Shown here: positions 6,923-15,080 of the stretch, piece after piece | Numbering within the stretch: position 1 is the stretch's first letter | Layout: the number at the start of each line of letters is the position of its first letter | NCBI GenBank assembly: GCA_030532065.1 | Contig: JAUNLW010000011.1 | Span: forward strand, 1 to 40,915 | From: Eubacteriales bacterium | GTDB taxonomy: Bacteria > Bacillota > Clostridia > Saccharofermentanales > DTU023 | Reading direction: 5' to 3' | Length of the DNA stretch: 40,915 nt | Notes under the pieces: model-generated | Told to the model about the DNA's origin: nothing | Seen by the model: only the letters and a program-made list of their open reading frames with translations | Database searches by the model: none | Position numbers and translations under genes: made by a program

Positions 6923-7453
6923 ATGAATTGGTCTTACAGTATTGGTCGGGTGACGGAAGCGGCAAAACAGCTGATCTCCGAAGCCAACAGTCAAGATCTG
7001 AGGCAGCTCTACAAGATGCAGGAGCTCTACCTTTATGAGTGCCCGGATTTTGATGAGCTGAAGGGCATGTATGCCCAAGTAGGCAGCCGCCGCTGCGTTT
7101 TTATCAAGAGCGATCTTCCGCAGGACTTGCGAGACTTGGTGCTGGCGCATGAGCTGGGGCACGATGTTTTACACCGTGAGCTTCTAGATCAACTGCAGAT
7201 TATGAAAGAAGTAAGTTACTTTGACCTGGCTTCTACGCCGGAGCTGGAGGCCAATCTTTTCGCGGCTACAATCTTGTTAGATGATGACAAGTTTTTGGAA
7301 ATGGCTCAAACCGGCTACACCTTAGAACAGATGTCATCTGCTCTGGGGCAATGCGTAGAACTGCTGTCACTCAAGGCTTTGATCCTGGATAAGCAGGGTC
7401 ATAAGCTAAGACTGCCTGAGCGTTACGCGGCTGATTTTTTATTGAGAGCTTAA
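6923..7453 (+). CDS. ImmA/IrrE-family metallopeptidase
   Basis: A 176-residue protein of the DUF955/ImmA/IrrE family, zinc peptidases that cleave their partner XRE repressor. The zinc motif HELGH is at residues 76-80 in LVLAHELGHDVLHR, and the third ligand region ELEANLFAATILL follows at 107-119, as in the family. There is no membrane segment, so it acts in the cytoplasm. The gene starts six bases after the XRE stop and the pair must be co-transcribed. In Bacillus, ImmA cleaves ImmR of ICEBs1; in Deinococcus, PprI/IrrE cleaves DdrO after DNA damage. Here no conjugation or phage gene is near and dinB is divergent, so a damage-response role is the better inference. Confidence 0.88.
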   Translation: MNWSYSIGRVTEAAKQLISEANSQDLRQLYKMQELYLYECPDFDELKGMYAQVGSRRCVFIKSDLPQDLRDLVLAHELGHDVLHRELLDQLQIMKEVSYFDLASTPELEANLFAATILLDDDKFLEMAQTGYTLEQMSSALGQCVELLSLKALILDKQGHKLRLPERYAADFLLRA

Positions 7454-7494
7454 GGTCTGGAAGTTGCTTGCCGAGCCTCAGGCCAGAGATTAGA

Positions 7495-8880
7495 ATGTAC
7501 ACTATGGAAAACAAGCAAGCCTATTCTCAAGTCCGTAAAAGCTGGCATCAGGTTCTTTGCCTGGTTTTGATTTTTTGCCTGCTTTGCCTTACTACGGCCT
7601 GTTCAGATAACGACAAAGAAGAACGTGTTACCGTGGCGCGCTACGGCAATATGGGACGAAGCCTGGCTCTTAAACTCGTGGAAACCGTGCCTTTCCGTAA
7701 AGCGGGAACCGGAGGAGAGAAACAGGCGGCAGATTTTATTTGTGAGCAGCTGGATCGCTTTAAGTTGACTTACGAACGTCAGGCTTTTGACTTTCGCGAT
7801 GAGAGCGGTCAAGCCCGCAATTCAGAAAATATTGTAGTGACTATACCTGGCAAAGGCTTTCAACCGGCAGAAACTAAGCCCTCTGATCCCATGGCTGATT
7901 CGGCCAACATTGTGAATTTAAGTCAGCCGGATGATGCCTGGGTCTTGATTAGCGCTCACTACGACAGCCGTTATTCGCGAGAGGAGGCAGAAAATCTGGA
8001 TGCCCAGGCCACCATGGCGCAAGTAGATGAGGAGGGTAATCCCATCCAGGTAAATACCGATTTGCCTAAGATGGTCAATACTGATGGCTTAGACGACAAC
8101 GCGGCTGCGGTAGCTACTCTCTTAACCCTGTGCAATACTCTGCGTTCCGATGCTCCAGCTTTCAACGTAAAGGTGGTCTTTTTTGGCGCCGGTCACGCGA
8201 ACTTTGCCGGCGCTTCCGCTTATTTGCAAAACCTTAATGACGCGGATATAAATCAGCTTTATTGCATGCTCAATCTTGAGTCAATTTATGCTGGCGATAA
8301 GGTCTATGCTCACGCCGGCCAGAATTCCGTCCGACCGGGAAACGAAAAAGATTATCTCTTGCGACAGAACCTTTATGTCTGCACAGACGTTTACTACAAC
8401 AATCTTTTGCTGACCAATAACGGCTTTGCCCTTTACACCAACCAGATGGGTTGTGAGAAGGAACTGGCAGGTAAAGGACCTTGTGTATATCGGGAGTGGA
8501 CCGTCAGGGAAAGTGACCATACGGTCTTTGATAAGCGGGGTATATCTGTAGTGTTCTTTGAATCTGCTGATTATGATCTGGATGACTGTGACTTACCTTT
8601 CCGTCAGTCCAGTGACCCTTATTTTGCTGCTACAAATGGCTTGATTTCTGGCACAGCTTATGACTCCAGCCGTCTGCTGACTAACTACTATGTCCCTGCC
8701 GGTCAGCTCTATAACGAAGATTATTTTGGAAGTTCGGAAGAGGCCAGCTCTGAGACTGACGATGAAAAGGTGGACTACGTTCAGGTAACCGACCCCTTGG
8801 AGATCAGGATCAATAATCTGGCTTTTATTCTTAGTGAGTTTTCCAAAACCGCGCCTGCCGGCCTGGAAATAAAGAATTAA
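7495..8880 (+). CDS. Secreted M28-family metallopeptidase, probable lipoprotein
   Basis: About 461 residues. After a short basic start comes a hydrophobic segment (QVLCLVLIFCLLCLTTACS) ending in a Cys in a slightly atypical lipobox (TTAC), so it is probably lipid-anchored outside the membrane. The rest matches the M28 (aminopeptidase Y/S-like) peptidases: VLISAHYDSR (zinc His), DGLDDNAAAVATLL (bridging Asp), VVFFGAGHANFAGASAYL, LNLESIYAGD (Glu), and SDHTVFDKRGISVVFFES (second His). ATG 7495 has only a weak AGAGA site before it; ATG 7504 or TTG 7468 are alternatives. The spacing from the ImmA gene is about 40 bases, so read-through is possible. Its probable role is extracellular peptide degradation. 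Confidence 0.8.
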   Translation: MYTMENKQAYSQVRKSWHQVLCLVLIFCLLCLTTACSDNDKEERVTVARYGNMGRSLALKLVETVPFRKAGTGGEKQAADFICEQLDRFKLTYERQAFDFRDESGQARNSENIVVTIPGKGFQPAETKPSDPMADSANIVNLSQPDDAWVLISAHYDSRYSREEAENLDAQATMAQVDEEGNPIQVNTDLPKMVNTDGLDDNAAAVATLLTLCNTLRSDAPAFNVKVVFFGAGHANFAGASAYLQNLNDADINQLYCMLNLESIYAGDKVYAHAGQNSVRPGNEKDYLLRQNLYVCTDVYYNNLLLTNNGFALYTNQMGCEKELAGKGPCVYREWTVRESDHTVFDKRGISVVFFESADYDLDDCDLPFRQSSDPYFAATNGLISGTAYDSSRLLTNYYVPAGQLYNEDYFGSSEEASSETDDEKVDYVQVTDPLEIRINNLAFILSEFSKTAPAGLEIKN

Positions 8881-8959
8881 TTACTAGTCTTTAGAGGCAC
8901 GAACGATACATTCCCAGATTGGCCCGCTATGTTACAATTTGAGGGAAAAGGAGGTCGCT

Positions 8960-9406
8960 ATGTGGATTTTTTGGTTGATTATAGTCATCCTCATGGTAGT
9001 TCTAGAAGCAGCTACCATCAACATGGTCAGCATTTGGTTCGCCATAGGCGCCTTGGCTGCCATGATAGCTGATCTTTTCACTGCGGAGTTTATCTGGCAG
9101 CTGGTGATTTTCCTGGTGGTCTCCGGTCTGGGTCTCTGGATATTTATCTCCGTTTTCAAGCCTCGGCTCAAGAAGAAGGGCAATCAGCCGGTCAGCACCA
9201 ACGCAGACCGTATCATTGGCCAAGAAGCGCTGGTAATTTCAGACATTGTCCCTCTGGAAGAAAAAGGCCAAATCAAAGTACTGGGACAAGTCTGGTCTGC
9301 CTTAAGTGAAGACGAGAATCTGGAGATACCCAGGGGTACAAAAGTGCGGGTGGTACGTTTAGACAGCATCAGAGCTGTAGTACGACCTTGCGAAGAAGAA
9401 AAATAA
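8960..9406 (+). CDS. Short NfeD-family membrane protein
   Basis: 148 residues. Two hydrophobic blocks (WIFWLIIVILMVVLEAA and SIWFAIGALAAMIADLF, then FIWQLVIFLVVSGLGLWIFISVF) give three or four membrane spans. The C-terminal ~75 residues (RIIGQEALVISDI, GQVWSALSEDENLEIPRGTKVRVVRLDSIRAVV) form the NfeD OB-fold. AAAGGAGG five bases before ATG 8960 fixes the start; an in-frame TTG upstream is ignored. The next gene encodes an SPFH protein. NfeD and stomatin/QmcA-type proteins are usually encoded together and are thought to shape membrane microdomains or quality control. Confidence 0.85.
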   Translation: MWIFWLIIVILMVVLEAATINMVSIWFAIGALAAMIADLFTAEFIWQLVIFLVVSGLGLWIFISVFKPRLKKKGNQPVSTNADRIIGQEALVISDIVPLEEKGQIKVLGQVWSALSEDENLEIPRGTKVRVVRLDSIRAVVRPCEEEK

Positions 9407-9474
9407 CTACCGCGTCGAATAAGCCTTAATACCGACAGTATTAGTTATCTAAAAACAGAAAGGGAGAACTCACC

Positions 9475-10461
9475 ATGACGGTATTTTTAGCCATTCCTAA
9501 TGCAGGTACAATCGCTATTTTGATTATATTGGCGATTATCCTGCTCGTAATTATCCGCAACATTCGCGTTGTACCGCAAGCTCATACCTTTGTGGTGGAA
9601 CGTTTGGGTACATATCACACGACCTGGCATGCTGGCCTCCACGCCAAAATGCCCTTTATCGATAAAGTTGTACGCCATATCTCTCTTAAAGAAAACGTAG
9701 CCGACTTCCCGCCACAGGCCGTTATCACTAAAGATAACGTCACTATGGAGATTGATACAGTTATCTTCTACCAGGTGGTTGACTCCAAGCTTTTCACTTA
9801 TGGTATTGATGATCCAATTACGGCTATTGAGAACCTCTCAGCTACAACTTTGAGAAACATTATCGGTGACCTGGAACTGGACGAGACCTTAACTTCCCGT
9901 GATCACATCAACTCTAAAATGCGCATCATCCTCGACGAAGCAACCGATGCCTGGGGCATTAAGGTCAACCGTGTAGAACTCAAAAACATTATTCCACCCA
10001 AAGAAATTCAAGATGCCATGGAACGCCAGATGAAGGCCGAACGTGTAAAACGTGAACAGATTCTCTTGGCAGAAGGTGAAAAGAACGCGGCCATTCTGGT
10101 AGCAGAAGGTGAGAAAGAAGCCAAGATCTTACGGGCTACCGCTCAGAAAGAATCTGCCATTTTGGAGGCTCAAGGTAAGGCTCAGGGCATCTTAGATATC
10201 CAAGAAGCAACTGCTAAAGGTCTGCGAATGATCAAGGATGTAGAAGCTGATCAAGGCCTGATCAGCCTGCAAGCTCTGGATACCATGAAGACCGTAGCCA
10301 ATGGCCAGGCTACTAAGATCATTATTCCTTCAGAAATCCAAGGCCTGGCTGGTTTAGCGACTTCTATACAGGAAGTGATGACAGATCCTAAGCCGACTGT
10401 GGCACCGTCCAAACCGAAGGAACATCCACCCACACCTAAGCCGCCGGTCAGGAACCTATAA
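9475..10461 (+). CDS. SPFH/stomatin-prohibitin family membrane protein (QmcA-like)
   Basis: 328 residues. An N-terminal membrane anchor (IAILIILAIILLVIIRNIRVV) is followed by the SPFH/band 7 domain: QAHTFVVERLGTY, FIDKVVRHISLKENV, VITKDNVTMEIDTVIFYQVVD, TTLRNIIGDLELDETLTSRDHIN, WGIKVNRVELKNIIPPKEIQ. Then comes a long Ala/Glu-rich coiled coil (QMKAERVKREQILLAEGEKN onward) and a Pro-rich tail. RBS AGGGAGAACTCACC precedes ATG. It follows the NfeD gene, the usual pairing; together they probably form membrane-associated scaffolds. Related proteins are called QmcA, HflK/C-like or paraslipin; the NfeD partner favours the QmcA/paraslipin group. Confidence 0.88.
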   Translation: MTVFLAIPNAGTIAILIILAIILLVIIRNIRVVPQAHTFVVERLGTYHTTWHAGLHAKMPFIDKVVRHISLKENVADFPPQAVITKDNVTMEIDTVIFYQVVDSKLFTYGIDDPITAIENLSATTLRNIIGDLELDETLTSRDHINSKMRIILDEATDAWGIKVNRVELKNIIPPKEIQDAMERQMKAERVKREQILLAEGEKNAAILVAEGEKEAKILRATAQKESAILEAQGKAQGILDIQEATAKGLRMIKDVEADQGLISLQALDTMKTVANGQATKIIIPSEIQGLAGLATSIQEVMTDPKPTVAPSKPKEHPPTPKPPVRNL

Positions 10462-10558
10462 AGCTGGGAGGATGGCGCGGTGACATGTGTTTTTAAATCC
10501 AGCATATACCGGCGTCTATCGGCAAAAATCGAGCTTGGTTTAACTGATTGATCTAATC

Positions 10559-10591
10559 GTAGAAGCTGTTCCTGTATGGGGCAGCTTCTAC
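10559..10591. promoter_or_regulatory. Hairpin before the AAA ATPase gene
   Basis: A perfect 10-bp stem GTAGAAGCTG/CAGCTTCTAC with a 13-nt loop, ending 8 bases before the GGAGG of the ATPase gene. No T-run follows, so it is not a normal terminator. It could be an operator or affect translation. Confidence 0.4.
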
Positions 10592-10608
10592 TATTACTAG
10601 GAGGGACC

Positions 10609-11772
10609 ATGATCAAAGGCATACATTTTAAGAACTATTCAGTACTACGCGATTTTACGCTGGGCTTGACTAGGGAAGATCTGGAAAGCTCGAACAGTGA
10701 TGCTGCCAGTATAAGCCTCTTGTTAGGCTTGATTGGCAAAAACTCCAGTGGCAAATCCACTGTCTTTGATGGTTTGGCCTATCTCAGAGATATCGTGAAG
10801 TTCGGTCTTAGCCGGGCGTCCAGTATGGATCGCCGTGGCGGTTTTGCCAGCTTGAAGAGCAAAGGACCAGACCGCAAAGACGAGAAAGTGGAGTTGGAAG
10901 TCATTGGCGAAACGCCTGATGATGAGCATTACTCCTACCGGCTGGTCCTCGCCGATGATACTTATCAGCGGCCCTATATTTATGAAGAAAAGTTAGAGTG
11001 CTGGCCTCAGGGCAGCCAGCAAGCAATCTGCCACTTCCGCCAGCAAGCAATCTCCGGAGGTGGTAGCCAGCTGGAATTTTTGGATCCTCAAGGCGAAAAG
11101 CGTCGACTAACTCTAGCCGATGCCAAAGAGCCCGGCCTTGCCTTTTTAGGACGCGTCGATGAATTACCCTTTGTCAGCTATATCTACCGCAGCTTTTATC
11201 GGATCTTTGTGTATCGCATCAGCCCGGAACAGACCTTACCGGCGAAAAAAGAGGCCGGTGGTCACAGTAGATTGCGTGACCGCGGAGATAATTTGGAGAA
11301 TGTCCTGGCCTTCCTGCGCCAGAAAGATCCCCAGGCTTACGATGCCTGGCTGGCAGACAGCTTAGGCAAGATCTACGGCGAGCAGATGTCGGCAGATCAG
11401 TTCAAGTTGGAAGAGATGAGCACTGGTGAGAGAAAATTCTTTGAGCTTTTATTGGTTTTGAAAGAAAGCTACAGTCTAATCTGCCTGGATGAGCCGGATG
11501 TCAGCCTCTATTACAAGATGGTGGAAAGCCTCTTAGTAGAAATGCGCGACTACGGCCTCAAATCTCCCGACAGCCAAATCATCTTCAGCACCCATAACTC
11601 CAGCCTTTTACAGGGATTAAAGCCCGAGGAAGTCTGGATTATGGACCGCTCGCGCAAAGATGACAGTATTAGTGCCAGACCGGCTTCTGAAGACCCCATT
11701 GTACGTTCCATGTATGAGGAAGGCCTGGATATGGGTATGCTCTGGTACGGTGGCTATCTGGGTAATATCTGA
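10609..11772 (+). CDS. AAA (ABC/SMC-like, OLD-type) ATPase of a two-gene ATPase-TOPRIM module
   Basis: 387 residues with the ABC/SMC-like ATPase motifs of the AAA_15/AAA_21 class. FKNYSVLRDFTL comes at the start, Walker A GKNSSGKST at 43-51, a signature-like STGERKF at 271-277, Walker B LICLDEPDVSLYY around 292-304, and the switch His in FSTHNSS (H329). ATG 10609 follows GGAGG; a start at 10576 would cross the hairpin and is rejected. The stop overlaps the start of the TOPRIM-like gene (ATGA), so the two are translated together. ATPases of this type paired with TOPRIM or nuclease partners occur in OLD, PARIS, Septu and AbiL-type phage defence, but which of these it matches, if any, is unknown. 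The biochemical class is sure; the role is inferred. Confidence 0.85.
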   Translation: MIKGIHFKNYSVLRDFTLGLTREDLESSNSDAASISLLLGLIGKNSSGKSTVFDGLAYLRDIVKFGLSRASSMDRRGGFASLKSKGPDRKDEKVELEVIGETPDDEHYSYRLVLADDTYQRPYIYEEKLECWPQGSQQAICHFRQQAISGGGSQLEFLDPQGEKRRLTLADAKEPGLAFLGRVDELPFVSYIYRSFYRIFVYRISPEQTLPAKKEAGGHSRLRDRGDNLENVLAFLRQKDPQAYDAWLADSLGKIYGEQMSADQFKLEEMSTGERKFFELLLVLKESYSLICLDEPDVSLYYKMVESLLVEMRDYGLKSPDSQIIFSTHNSSLLQGLKPEEVWIMDRSRKDDSISARPASEDPIVRSMYEEGLDMGMLWYGGYLGNI

Positions 11773-12458
11773 TGCGGATCGAAGTGCTATGTGAAGATAA
11801 ATCCGCCCAGCCGGTTTTGGATCAGGTGCTAAAGCAAGTCTTAGAGCGCTTGCAACTGAGCCGGTACTTTGAGTACTATCTACATCCTCACCGCGGCTTG
11901 GGCAGCCTGCCAGGCCAACTGAATGCCCGCCCTTTGGCTAGCAAGACAGGCTTATACGATCTTTTGCCGGCGAAGCTGAGAGCCTATCAAAAGCTTGCTG
12001 GTCGGGAACATTTTGTCCTGGTAATCGTGCATGATTCCGACGACCGGGATGCAGATGACTGTTACCGGCAGTTGGAATATCTTTGCCGCACGTTTGCTCC
12101 TGCCCACTTCTTTGTGCTTGGCATTTCTGTCGAAGAACTGGAAGCCTGGCTCTTAGGTGATTGGTCGGCGATCAAGTCCGCATATCCAGAAGCTGACCAC
12201 AAGCTTTGGAAAAGCTACCGGCAGGATTCAGTTTGCGGGACTTGGGAACTCTTGGCACATGTCTTAGAAGGCAAGCATAAGGGTAACGAGTTGATCCGTG
12301 TCGGCTACCCGGCTGTAGGTATTTACAAAAGTGAATGGGCCAGGCGTATTTCTCCTTATATGAAAATTGAGCGAAATCAATCGCCCAGCCTGCAAAAATT
12401 CATCCGCCGTTTGGATAAGATCCTGCCCATGGCTGTGGAAGAGGCGAGACGTGCTTAA
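11772..12458 (+). CDS. OLD-like TOPRIM-fold protein (DUF4276-like), partner of the ATPase
   Basis: 228 residues, not closely recognised. It resembles DUF4276/RloB-like proteins with a degenerate TOPRIM fold. The acidic triad pattern is visible: an N-terminal Glu in EVLCEDKS (E8), the DxD in IVHDSDDRDADD (D88, D90), and EELEAWLLGD (121-130), which in the family supplies more acidic ligands. The C-terminal half contains GKHKGNELIRVGYPAVGIYKSEWARRISPY. TOPRIM domains of this kind are metal-dependent nucleases, so it is probably the effector controlled by the upstream ATPase. ATG overlaps the ATPase stop by one base and its own stop lies inside hemW, so all three genes are coupled. Confidence 0.65.
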   Translation: MRIEVLCEDKSAQPVLDQVLKQVLERLQLSRYFEYYLHPHRGLGSLPGQLNARPLASKTGLYDLLPAKLRAYQKLAGREHFVLVIVHDSDDRDADDCYRQLEYLCRTFAPAHFFVLGISVEELEAWLLGDWSAIKSAYPEADHKLWKSYRQDSVCGTWELLAHVLEGKHKGNELIRVGYPAVGIYKSEWARRISPYMKIERNQSPSLQKFIRRLDKILPMAVEEARRA

Positions 12459-13662
12459 TCCTTTTGCTGGCAAACTACCGCGCGGAGCCTATATTCATGT
12501 GCCTTTCTGCCTCTCAAAATGCGCCTACTGCAACTTTTACAGCATTGCGGCGGGACCAGAGCTTTACCGTAATTATACTGATCATCTGCTGAAGGAAATA
12601 GATTTGGAAATGGCCGACTTCTGGCATCAACGGGGAGAGCAGGGCCATCAAATTCCTCTAAGCAGCCTCTATTTTGGTGGGGGCACGCCTAGTCTATTGC
12701 CTGTCGAAGAACTGGCCGAAATTCTGGAACGGCTTAAACAACATTTCTTCATCACAGATAAAACCGAGATTACTTTGGAAGCCAATCCTTCCTCTAGCCT
12801 TTCACCGCAGCTGCGAGCCTGGCGTAAGCTGGGGATCAATAGGCTTAGTCTGGGCCTGCAAACTACCGATGACGATCTGCTAAAAAATTTAGGACGTCGC
12901 CATAATTATCAACAGTTCCTCGAAAGTTACCAAGGCGCGCGTGAGCTGGGCTTTCAGAATATTTCTTTAGATTTGATCTTCGGCCTCCCTTACGAAAAGC
13001 TGGAGGACTGGGAACAGGATTTAAGAACCGTCCTGGCTTTAGCGCCAGACCATCTTTCTTTCTATTCTTTACAGTTAGAAGAAGGCACAGCCCTGGGAGA
13101 CACTTTGTTAGACGATCCCAGCTCTCTGCCGAGTGAAGACGAAGAACGGGACATGTACCACTTACTGATGCGGGTCTTACCGCAGCATGGCCTCTTCCCC
13201 TATGAGATCTCCAATGCCGCCAGGACCGGCTTTGAATCACGCCACAATACTCTCTACTGGCAGGCTGAGCCTTATTTTGCCTTCGGACCCGCGGCGTCTT
13301 CTTACACACGCGGCGAAAGGCGCGATAGGCCGGCAGATCTAGAGCTTTGGGAAAACTATATCGACCAGGGGCCTTCTCTAGATACTTATACAGATGCTCG
13401 CGCAAAAGCTTGTGAGAGCGAAATGATTGACGGTGAAGAAGCCAGGCGTGAATTCATGCTTCTGGGATTTCGTATGCTAGCCGGTGTATCAGAAACACGC
13501 TACAGAGCCTGCTTTGATGAAAACATGAAAGAGCGCTTTGGTGAAGAGCTGGACCGTTTAATCCAGAGAGGGCTAATTGAGCAAAGCCCCGATGAGGATC
13601 GTTTTGCCTTAACCCTTTTAGGGCGCGATCTGGCCAATCAGGTATTCCTGGAATTCGTGTAA
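12451..13662 (+). CDS. hemW: Radical SAM heme chaperone HemW (HemN-like)
   Basis: 403 residues from GTG 12451. The radical SAM cluster motif CLSKCAYCNF (CxxxCxxCxF) comes about 20 residues in, after PRGAYIHVPF; SLYFGGGTPSLL, ITLEANPSS, INRLSLGLQT, ISLDLIFGLPYEKLEDW, HLSFYSLQLEEGT and YEISNAA follow. The C-terminal HemN domain contains RREFMLLGFRMLAGV. I chose GTG 12451 because AGAGG lies before it and the first conserved residues follow at once; an upstream ATG at 12367 would lie deep inside the TOPRIM gene. HemW inserts heme into target proteins. In many Bacillota it precedes hrcA, as it does here. The start overlaps the preceding gene by eight bases. Confidence 0.9.
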   Translation: MLNPFAGKLPRGAYIHVPFCLSKCAYCNFYSIAAGPELYRNYTDHLLKEIDLEMADFWHQRGEQGHQIPLSSLYFGGGTPSLLPVEELAEILERLKQHFFITDKTEITLEANPSSSLSPQLRAWRKLGINRLSLGLQTTDDDLLKNLGRRHNYQQFLESYQGARELGFQNISLDLIFGLPYEKLEDWEQDLRTVLALAPDHLSFYSLQLEEGTALGDTLLDDPSSLPSEDEERDMYHLLMRVLPQHGLFPYEISNAARTGFESRHNTLYWQAEPYFAFGPAASSYTRGERRDRPADLELWENYIDQGPSLDTYTDARAKACESEMIDGEEARREFMLLGFRMLAGVSETRYRACFDENMKERFGEELDRLIQRGLIEQSPDEDRFALTLLGRDLANQVFLEFV

Positions 13663-13793
13663 GCCCCGACCAAAAGAGCGTTTATTTTTAATTTAAATTT
13701 TATTTTTCGAGGTCCAATTAGCCCTGCCGGAGTTCCTTCTGAAAAAAATTACGGCTACTTCACAATCGTTCAGATTTACTACTTAGCTTCTGC

Positions 13794-13822
13794 TTGACGC
13801 TCTATGTTAGGGGTGCTAGAGT
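13794..13822 (+). promoter_or_regulatory. hrcA: Heat-shock operon promoter
   Basis: TTGACG (13794-13799), an exact 17-bp spacer and TAGAGT (13817-13822). The start point would fall in the CIRCE element just downstream. The preceding 130 bases hold AT-rich non-coding DNA after hemW with no clear terminator. Confidence 0.75.
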
Positions 13823-13826
13823 GTTT

Positions 13827-13853
13827 TAAGCACTCGATAGAGATGAGTGCTAA
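13827..13853. promoter_or_regulatory. CIRCE operator (HrcA binding site)
   Basis: TAAGCACTC, 9 bases, GAGTGCTAA. This matches the TTAGCACTC-N9-GAGTGCTAA consensus with one change in the left arm. It lies over the predicted transcription start of hrcA, so HrcA controls its own operon. Confidence 0.92.
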
Positions 13854-13877
13854 TACCCAGAAAGGAGTCTCTAGACT

Positions 13878-15080
13878 ATGGCCAGGAACGATAAGAAGCC
13901 ACAGCGTAAGCAGGATCAATCCAAGCTTCAGCCCGATAAGATAAGCACAGGCTATGTGCCAGATCAGGAGTTGAGTGAACGCAAGAAGCAGATCTTAACT
14001 GCCGTGATTCAGGACTATGTTGCTTCTTGTGAGCCGGTAGGTTCTAAAGCCCTTCTTTCGCGACACCAATTGGGCGTAAGTTCCGCCACCATTCGCAATG
14101 AGATGTCCGAATTGGAGGATCTGGGTTATCTAATGCAACCGCATACCTCCGCCGGCCGCATACCTTCAGATAAGGGCTACCGAGCTTATGTTGACAGCAT
14201 CTTGACTGTTGACCGTCTCAGCCCGAAGGACGTGGCGAGCTACAAGGAAGCATTGAGCAAGAATGTCAGTGAAGTGAGAGGCCTCATCGAGCTGGCTGCC
14301 GGCAGTCTCGCGGAAAATACGGAGTTGACCTCCCTGGTCCTTACTCCAACTTACGGCGAGAGTGAGTTGCGCCAAGTGCGCATACTGCAGATTGAGCCGG
14401 GCAAAGCTGTCGTGGTAGTAGTACTTTCGGCGGGCGTGGTGCGTGATCGCGTCATCCATGTGGCGGATGTCCTAAGTCAGGAGCAACTGGCACAGATTGC
14501 CAGCTCTGTTGAGAAGGCCCTGGCAGGACAAAAACTCAGCAGCATTACCTTGCTGACCATTACAGATGCCGGCCAACCGGAGGGTATACCGGAATCCTTA
14601 TTGAATCAGGTGCTCTACGAAACCTATATCGCCATCAAGCAAGCTGAGAATATAGATGTCTATATGAAAGGCTCGCATCAACTGCTCAAACAGCCGGAAT
14701 TCGCGGATCCCATGATGGCACACCAAGTTTTAGACACGATCAGCCAAAATGGCTTGGTGGCAGGCTACTTATCTGATCTGCAGCCGGACGCGGCCAACCG
14801 ACAGCAAGACCGAGACCTGGCGGCGTTCGCCATCCGGATTGGTCAGGAAATAGCCCTGGAAGGCTTAGAAGAATGTAGCTTTGTCACCACCACCTACCGC
14901 TTAGGCGCTGATGTGCGCGGCAAGATCGCTGTGGTTGGCCCCAAACGCATGGAATACGCCAGGATAATCTCGCAGATGGAGTTTGTCAATCACGTGTTGG
15001 AAGACCAGTATCAGGCGATGAATGAGGGCCTAACGGAACCGCAAATAATAAAGGAAGTAGAGGGCAGAGAACTTGAGTAA
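13878..15080 (+). CDS. hrcA: Heat-inducible transcription repressor HrcA
   Basis: HrcA represses the class I heat-shock genes by binding CIRCE and is kept active by GroEL. The 400-residue protein has the N-terminal winged helix (LSERKKQILTAVIQDYVASCEPVGSKAL, SSATIRNEMSELEDLGYLMQPHTSAGRIPSDKGYRAYVD) starting near residue 32. It is preceded by a basic, Gln/Lys-rich extension absent from most HrcA proteins (usual length about 340). The C-terminal GAF-like part ends with TTTYRLGADVRGKIAVVGPKRMEYARI. AAAGGAG lies 11 bases before ATG, a little far. It is the first gene of the hrcA-grpE-dnaK cluster and overlaps grpE by eight bases. Confidence 0.93.
   Translation: MARNDKKPQRKQDQSKLQPDKISTGYVPDQELSERKKQILTAVIQDYVASCEPVGSKALLSRHQLGVSSATIRNEMSELEDLGYLMQPHTSAGRIPSDKGYRAYVDSILTVDRLSPKDVASYKEALSKNVSEVRGLIELAAGSLAENTELTSLVLTPTYGESELRQVRILQIEPGKAVVVVVLSAGVVRDRVIHVADVLSQEQLAQIASSVEKALAGQKLSSITLLTITDAGQPEGIPESLLNQVLYETYIAIKQAENIDVYMKGSHQLLKQPEFADPMMAHQVLDTISQNGLVAGYLSDLQPDAANRQQDRDLAAFAIRIGQEIALEGLEECSFVTTTYRLGADVRGKIAVVGPKRMEYARIISQMEFVNHVLEDQYQAMNEGLTEPQIIKEVEGRELE

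Noticed and set aside
6560..7453. XRE/ImmA pair as the end of an ICE or prophage
   Set aside because: No integrase, excisionase, relaxase or phage structural gene is adjacent; the flanks are dinB and a secreted peptidase.
12367..12450. Upstream ATG start for hemW
   Set aside because: It would add 28 unconserved residues inside the TOPRIM gene; GTG 12451 has a ribosome binding site and directly precedes the conserved start.
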